Assembly: GCA_026391315.1 (NCBI GenBank)
Contig: JAPLDT010000043.1
Location: 1-60,358, forward strand
DNA length: 60,358 nt
Source of the DNA: Bacteroidia bacterium
GTDB lineage: Bacteria > Bacteroidota > Bacteroidia > Bacteroidales > Prolixibacteraceae
Direction of reading: 5' to 3'
The notes under the pieces were generated by a model. That model saw only the letters and a program-made list of their open reading frames with translations. It had not been told where the DNA came from and ran no database searches. The position numbers and the translations under genes are program-made. The stretch's first letter is position 1; every line of letters begins with the position of its first letter. Of the stretch, positions 19,301 to 28,300 are shown piece after piece.

Positions 19301-22300
19301 AGTCCGTATTAGGCTTAGACATCCCGTTACATTATTCCTTGACTCTGCATAATAGGTAATGGTACCGATAGCATTTAAAGTAGGTAAGGCAACCAGATTG
19401 CCACCAACAGGAGCATCATACCAGAAGATTGTCGTCCCTGCAGGCGTGGTCGTTATGGAAGCCGCATTCAAAACTGGAATCGGACCGCCATTCAAACATT
19501 GGGTAAGGAACCCGCTGCTGGCAGGCGCCGCCGGCGCAGGGTTCACCACAACGCTGATCGAATTAGATGCCGCACTTGAACATCCTGTCAATGGATCAGT
19601 CACTACAACACTGTAATTTCCAGAAGTGGTAACCAGATTTGTTTGTGTCGTTGCTCCACCCGGCGACCATAAATAGTTGAATCCTGCCAATGGTCCTACC
19701 AACAATACACTTCCGCCTTCGCAGAAGGTAGTAGGGCTACCGGAAGCAGTGATGACAGGAGTGGAAGGCTTGCTGTTAACCGCGATGGCTTTTGTGGCAG
19801 TCGGACCGTTGCCACATCCGTTGGTCGCATAGACTGTCACATTTCCGTTCATGGAAGCAAGTCCGAAATCAACTGTAATACTGTTGGTCAGCGGTGGAAC
19901 AGAGGTTATCGTAGCACCGGATGGCACTGTCCAAATATACCCGGTTGCTCCGGTTACAGGTGTTACAGTGAAGATTAAACCGGTACTTCCCTGACAAATG
20001 GCCGTGTTTCCACTGATGCTTCCCGGATTAGCTGGAACATCGCTCACAACAACCGGCAAAGTGGAAACTACCCCATTTCCACAACTGCTTGATCCATAAA
20101 CTGTAATATTCCCAGAAACAGCTCCTGGACCAAAAGACACATTGATCGTATTGCTGTTTGCACCTGAAACAATTGAAATACCTGCAGGCAGACTCCAGTT
20201 GTAACTGGTGGCTTGCGGAATAGGTAAAACAGAATAAGTGGCAGTTGTTCCCTTGCACCTGCTGCCGGCTGGACCAGATATGACACCTGGGTTTCCGGGT
20301 ACAGCATCCACCTGTATTAGCATAAAATCTGAGACGGTTGAAGCACATGGGTTGAGCGCATCAACCGAAAGCGTCAGTTTGACTGTATTGCCAACATCAG
20401 CAGCCCCGGGATGATAGGTTGGATTAAGGGTGTTATTGCCCGTCAACGTACCGGTACCATTGTGTGTCCAGACAGGATTCTGGTAATTTGTGGCAGTACC
20501 ATTGATCGGTAAGGTGGCCGGATAACACAAATTATTATCAATTCCTGCATTGACAGTCGGAAGCGCCCTGATGGTCAGTATAAGATTACCCTGAACAGTA
20601 GTCACACACGGTGGAATGCTGTATGCAGTGAGCGTTAATGTCACTACACCTGTGGCTTGATCCAGCGCACTGGGAACATAAATTGGAGAAAGAGTCGTGT
20701 TATTGATAAATGTTCCAGTACCGGATGAACTCCAAACAAAGGACGAATAATTGGTTGCAGTTGCTCCGGTAATATTGAAGTTATTGCCAGAACAGATAAG
20801 TCCGTTACTTCCGGCATAAGCAGTAGCTATAGGAAGAACCGATGTTGTGACAGCCGTAGATGAGGCGCTTTGGCAACCATTGGCATCTTTAACAACAACA
20901 GAATAACTACCTGCCATAGAGATTGTTACATTCTGCGTTGAGGCACCGTTAGACCAAAGATAGCTACTATAACCAGCTGGAGCAGAAAGGACAATATTTC
21001 CTCCGGAACAGAATGAGACAGGTCCGGGAGGTGTAATTACCGGAATCGGAGGTGTCGGATTCACTGTAACAGTTACATTGTAGGAATTTCCGGGACAACC
21101 GCTGGCAGTTAAACTGTAACCATATGTGACAACCACAGGAGCGTTGGTTGTATTGGTCAGCACTTCATTGACATCTCCTGCCCCTGAATTGGCAGGTTGC
21201 AAAATTCCAGGCGTACCAGCCCTTGTCCAACTAAAAAGTGTACCTACCGTTCCACTGGTAGCCGTATAATGAAAATTTGAACCACTGCAAATGTCGGGAG
21301 CATTCAGGCTACTTGTTAAAACCGGTTCAGGATTAACTGTTACAACCACATTTTGAGTATTTGTACAACCCCCGGCTGAAAGCGTATATTGGTAAGTTAC
21401 AATAACTGGCGAAGATGAAGAGTTGGTCAGAAATTCACTAATACTCCCGGCACCTGATGATGTAGCTTGTACAATTCCGGGTACTGAGGCCCTTCTCCAG
21501 GTCATCAAGACACCGACAATGGCGCTTGTTGGTGTATAATTAAACAAATTGCCACTGCAGATGGCGGCAGGAGTAAGTGTACTGCTTAGGGATGGCGCCG
21601 GATTTACTGTTACAATTACAGTGTATGTAGATGGATTGACACAACCTCCTGCCGAGAGGGAATATACATAAGAAACACTGATTGGTGATGTTGTCGTATT
21701 GATCAATGTCTCATTAGGATTATTAACCCCTGACGAGGCTCCATTGGAAATACCTGCCACAGTTGAACGGCTCCAGTTAAAGAGCGTTCCGGGAGTTAAA
21801 CTTGTCGGTACATAACTAAACAAAGTACTGCTGCAAATAGCGGCGGGGGTTAGACTGCTTGTTAAGGCCGGTATTGGATTGACAGTTACCAGGACATTGT
21901 AGGTACTGGTACATCCACCTGATCCCAGCGAGTATACATAAGTTACCACTACCGGAAGCGCTGTTGTATTGGTCAAAGTCTCATTCGGATTGCCTGGTCC
22001 ACTGCCTGCCACATTGCTTATTCCCGGAACTACCGCACGACTCCAGTTGAATGTGACTCCTGGTGTAGGACTTGTCGGAATATAGCTAAACACTGATCCG
22101 CTGCAAACGGCAGGCGGAGTGAGGGTACTGCTCAATGTCATTGCAGGATTAACCACAACCTGAACATTGTATATACTTGGATTGGTGCATCCGTTGGCCG
22201 ACAAAGAATAGGCATAAGTAACGGTTACCGGTGAACTGGTTGTATTAATCAGCGTCTCGTTTGGATTACCTGTTCCGGTTGACGATGGATTGCTGATGCC

Positions 22301-25300
22301 GGCAACTGCTACCCGACTCCATGTGAAAACTGTGCCTGCTGCCAGACTTGCAGGAGTATAACTGAATGGAGATCCACTACATACTGCCGGAGGGCTCAAA
22401 CCACTTGTCAATGTCGGGAACGGATTAACTGTTACTGTTACAGAATATGTGGTTGGGTTGGAACATCCGTTTATACTTAATGTGTAAACATAAGTAACCA
22501 CGATTGGAAGGGCCGTCGTATTAACCAAAGTCTCGTTCGGATTACCAGTGCCACTGTTAAATCCATTGCTGATACCTACAACAACCGCTCGTGTCCAGCT
22601 AAAGGAGGTGCCCAATGTTGAACTGGTAGGACTATAACTGAATACCGAACCGCTGCAAACAGCGGGAGCTGTCAGACTACTTGTCAATTTAGCCGTTGGA
22701 TTAACTGCTACCACGACATTCTGCGGATTATTACAACCCCCATTGCTCAAAGTATAAACATAGGTAACATTGATCGGAGCATTACTCGTATTCACCAATG
22801 TCTCACTGATATTTCCTGCCCCTGAAGAGGCAGGATTGCTTATGCCGGCAATTGCTCCCCGGCTCCATGCAAGGGTAACACCTGATGTTGCACTAGTGGC
22901 TGTATAGCTAAACAGATCGCCGCTGCAAATAGCTGGAGGTGTCAGTGTACTGCTCAGAATTGGAGTAGGATTGACTACCACCAATACGGTAAAGGTGGAA
23001 GGATTGGTACAACCATTGGCCGAAACAGTGTACAAATAAGTTACAGTAACAGGTGAGGATGTCGTATTGATAAGCGTCTCATTTGGATTACCGGTTCCAC
23101 TGGCCAAAGCATTGCTGATACCTAACACAGCTGCCCGGCTCCAGGTAAAGAGTGCTCCCGAAGTTGAACTCGTTGGAGTATAATTGAAAACCGAATTGCT
23201 GCATATGGCTGCAGGGGTAAGACTGCTTGTAAGAAATGGTCTGGGATTAACCGTAACCGTTACATTCTGGACATTGCTGCATCCGTTGGCGCTAAGGGTA
23301 TATACATATGTTACTACAACCGGAAGTGCCGAAGTGTTGGTCAGCGTCTCGTTGGGGTTACCCGTACCACTGCTTGATGCGTTGCTGATACCGGCAACCG
23401 CTGTTCGGCTCCAATTGAAAGTAGCTCCCGGGGTCAGACTAGTCGGTATATAACTAAATATTGACCCACTGCATATGGCAGGCGGAGTCAGAGTGCTGCT
23501 TAGCGTCAGTGATGGATTGACCGTAACAGTTACATTCTGCGTATTACTGCAACCATTGGCACCCAACGTATAAACATAGGTCACAACAACAGGTGAACTG
23601 GTCGTATTGACCAAAGATTCGTTCACATTTCCGGCTCCGCTGGCTGGTGCATTACTAATCCCTGCAACTGCTGCACGGCTCCAGGCAAAGATAGTGCCCG
23701 TCACAGAACTCGTGGGAGTATAACTGAAGTTCGTACCACTGCAAATTGATGGCGCTACCAAACCACTGGTCAGCGTAGGCGATGGATTTACGTTTACATT
23801 GACCGCATAGGTGGATGGGTTGGCGCATCCATTGCTGCTCAAAGTGTAAACATACGTCACAACAATTGGCAGAGGGGTCGTGTTGACAAGTGCCTCGTTG
23901 GGATTGTTTGTTCCACTGCCTATTGCATTACTGATACCAACTACAACCGCACGTGCCCATCCAAAGGTAGTGCCTGCAGTTAAACTGGTTGGGGAATAAC
24001 TGAATACTGATCCGCTGCATACGTCAGGTGGCGTTAAGCTACTGGACAGGGTAGGAGTAGGATTAACTGTCACAACTACGTTATAGGTTGTTGGATTGGC
24101 ACATCCGCCAACTAAAACTGTATAGACATAAGTTACCGCAATAGGTGCTGAGGTAGAATTAACGAGTACCTCGTTTGGATTATTTGTACCACTTGAAGCA
24201 ACATTGGATATGCCTGGAACAACTGCCCTGCTCCAGCTGAAAGTAGCCCCAACTGTGGAACTGGCAGGGGTATAGCTGAAAATAGTATTGCTGCAAATAG
24301 CTGGTGGCGCCAGACTGCTTGTAAGGGAGGGTAAAGGATTTACAACTACCGTGACAGAGTAAGTAGTTGGATTGGTACATCCGTTCTCTGAAAGCGTGTA
24401 AAGATAAGTTACAGTAACAGGAACCGTGGAGGTATTGATTAAAGTCTCATTGGGATTATTAATTCCAAATGAAGAAACATTGCTAATACCAGGTACAGCG
24501 GCCCGGCTCCAGTTAAAATTAACCGCCGCAGATGAACTGGTTGGAATATAGCTGAAAACGGTATTGCTACATATGGCCGGAGCTGTTAAAATACTTGTTA
24601 AAACAGGAGTTGGATTGACCCGGACCACAACATTCTGATTATTGGTGCATCCGTTGGCTGATAATGTATATATGTAAGTTACATTGATCGGATTTGCAGT
24701 AGTATTAACCAAAATCTCGTGAGGATTATTGACCCCGGATGCACTGGGATTACTGATTCCTACTACAACCGGACGACTCCAGTTAAATGTAGTCCCTGTT
24801 GTTGCACTCGTGGGCAAATAATCAAAGAAGGTATTGGTACATATATCGGAAGGGGTTAATGTACTATTTAAAACAGGCAGTGGTTCAACTGTAACGATAA
24901 CATTCTGAATGTTTGTGCAACCTCCATAAGTCAATGTAAATACATAAGGAACATTGATTGGAGAAGTAGTAGTATTTGACAATATCTCAGCAGGATTACC
25001 GGCACCACTATTTGCAGCGTTGCTGATACCGGGGATGAATGCCCGACTCCAGCTGACCGTTGTACCGGGTAAAGATTCTGTATGGTTATAGACAAAAATA
25101 GTATTACTGCATATGGAGATCGGACCCAAAGAACTGGTCAGTACGGAAGATGGAATGACATTTACCTGCACAGAATAGCTGGAAGGATTAGAACATCCAT
25201 TAATACTTAAAGTATAAATATATGTGACCGTAACCGGAAGGGCAGTCGTATTGATCAAAGTTTCATTAATATTTCCAACCCCACTTGCCATCGGGTTACT

Positions 25301-28300
25301 TATTCCGGCAATAGCAGAACGGGTCCAATTAAAAATAGTTCCGGGAGTTGAACTGAGTGGTGTATAATTGAACGTAGAAGAACTACAAATATCTGGTGGA
25401 GTCAGACTACTGGATAGTATTGGGTTTGGATTAACGGAGACAACTACATTTTGAACATTGGTGCATCCGTTAGCTGCCATCGTATAAACATAGGTAACGT
25501 TGATGGGGCTATTTGTTGTATTGACCAATGTCTCATTCGGATTGTTGATTCCACTTGCAGAAGCGTTACTGATTCCTGCAATGGCAGCCCGGGTCCAGTT
25601 GAAAGTAGTGCCTGCTACTAAACTTGCCGGAAAATAACTAAAGTTTGAATTGTTGCAAATGGCCGTAGGAGTCAATGTTCCGGATAAAACAGGATTGGGA
25701 TTAACAATGACTGCTACATTTTGGACTCTGCTGCACCCACCAATAGCTAAAGTATAAACATATGTAACTGAAATTGGAGCCGTCGATGTATTGACCAGGG
25801 ACTCATTAGGATTGTCTGTTCCGGTAGCTACCGCATTACTTATACCTGCTACAACAGCCCGGCTCCATGAAAATGTAACTCCGGGAGTTGAACTTGTTGG
25901 AACATAACTGAACAAATTATTACTACAAATTGAAGGAGGAGTCAGAGAACTGGTTAAAACAGGTACAGGATTTACCGTAACATTTACATTTTGAACATTG
26001 CTGCATCCGTTGGCGGTTAAAGTATATACATAAGTTACCACCACTGGGAGGACTGATGTGTTGACCAAGGTTTCGTTCGGATTGCCGGAACCGCTTGCAG
26101 CCAGGTTACTGATACCAGCAACTGCTGCCCTGTTCCAGTTAATGACAGTTCCAGGGGTAAGGCTTGCTGCGGGATAGTTGAACACCGTATTGCTGCATAT
26201 GGAAGGAGGCGCAAGGCTGTTTGTTAATCTTGGTGTAGGATTGACGGTGACAACTACATTCTCGATATTGGTACACCCACCATAAACCAAAGTATACACA
26301 TAGGTCACATTAACAGGTAATGCACTGTTGTTAATCAGCGTCTCGCTAATCCCGTTCGCCCCACTTGCCGCAGCATTACTGATCCCTGCAGTTATATTTC
26401 GAGTCCAGCTAACTGATGTTCCCGGTAAAGAGGTGGTAGGGGTATAGCTAAAAGTTGTATTGCTACAGATGGCCAATGGGCTTAACGTACTTGTCAAAAT
26501 CGAAGAAGGGATGACACTAACATTCACATCATAGGTAGAAGGATTTGCACAACCATTGATGCTGACGGTATAGGTATAGGTTACTGTCACCGGAAGTAAG
26601 GTTGTGTTGACCAAAGTCTCGTTTGGATTACCCGTTCCACTTGCAGTTGGATTACTAATCCCTGCTACTGCGGCCCTGTTCCACGAATATACTGCCCCTA
26701 CACTGTTACCGGTTGGCACATAGCTGAATGCTGTGCTGCTGCATATACCCGGAGGAGCTAAACTACTGGTTAATATTGGTGTTGGATTTACCGATACAAC
26801 AACGCTTTGTGTATTGCTGCATCCCGGGGCAGTAAGTGTATAAACATAAGTTACATTGACTGCCGCATTTGTTGTATTAATCAGTACCTCATTGGGGTTA
26901 CCCCCTCCACTTCCCGCAGTATTGCTGATCCCCGGAACAACCGCCCTGGTCCATCCTGTTACTGTTCCATTGGCAGATGTAGGATTGTAACTGAAAGAGA
27001 TATTATTGCAGATAGCCGGAGGCGTGAGGGTACTGCTTAATGTAGGTAATGGATTGACGGTCACGACTACATTCTGGTTGTTAATGCATCCGCTGCCAAC
27101 CAAAGTGTAATTGTAAGTCACATTGATTGGGGCATTGGTGGTATTGACCAGATTTTCGATGGGATTCCCGGCACCACTGGATGCTGCATTGCTTATCCCG
27201 GCAACTGCTGCCCTACTCCAATTAAACGTGACACCCGCTGTTGCACTTGTTGGAATATAAGAAAATACGCCACCACTACAAATGCCCGGTGGGGTTAAAC
27301 TACTTAAGAGTACCGGACTTGGGTTTACAATGACCGCAACATTTTGCACATTGGTACATCCATTGGCCGTCAAAGTATAAACATAATTAACTGAAACCGG
27401 ATCATGAGTGGTGTTGGTCAATATTTCATTGGGATTTCCAGTGCCAACCGATGCAAGATTACTGATTCCTACTACCGCAGCCCTGTTCCAGGAGAAGTTA
27501 GCCCCTGCTGTCAGACTTGAAGGATTGTAACTGAAAACTGTACCGCTGCAGATTGACGGAGGTGACAGACTACTGGTTAAAACTGGTGTAGGATTGACAA
27601 TTACTACAACATTTCGCGAATTTGTACATCCATTTGCAGTTAAGGTGTAATCATAAATAACAGTTATCGGCAAAGCAGTTGTATTGATCAATACCTCATT
27701 GGGATCGCCATTCCCACTGGCTGAAATGTTGCTGATACCAACAACTGAAGCCCTGTTCCATGCGAAAGTTGTCCCGGCAGTCGAACTCGTTGGGGTATAA
27801 TTAAATGTTGTACCCGTACAGATGGCAGGAGGTGTCAGGCTACTGGTCAAAACCGGGGTAGGGTTCACAGCCACGACAACATTATAGTTTGTCGGATTCG
27901 TACAACCATTGGCGGTCAAAGTGTAGGCGTAAGTAACATTAATCGGCGCAGAAGTAGTATTATTCAAGGGTTCATTTGGATTACCCGTACCACTTGCCAA
28001 TGCATTGCTGATTCCGGGTACAACCGCCCTGTTCCATAAAAAGGTTGTGCCCGGGGTTGAACTCACCGGGGTATAACTAAAAAATGTATTGTTGCAAATG
28101 GCAGGTGGGGCAATACTACTGGTTAACACAGAGGCAGGATTGACAGTTACCACCACACTATAGTTCGCAGGGTTCGTACACCCATTTGCAGAAACCGTGT
28201 AAGTGTAAGTTACAGATACAGGCAATTTGGTTGTATTTAAAAGCGTTTCATTGGGATTACCTGTCCCGCTGGAAGCTGGATTACTGATACCTGCAACTGA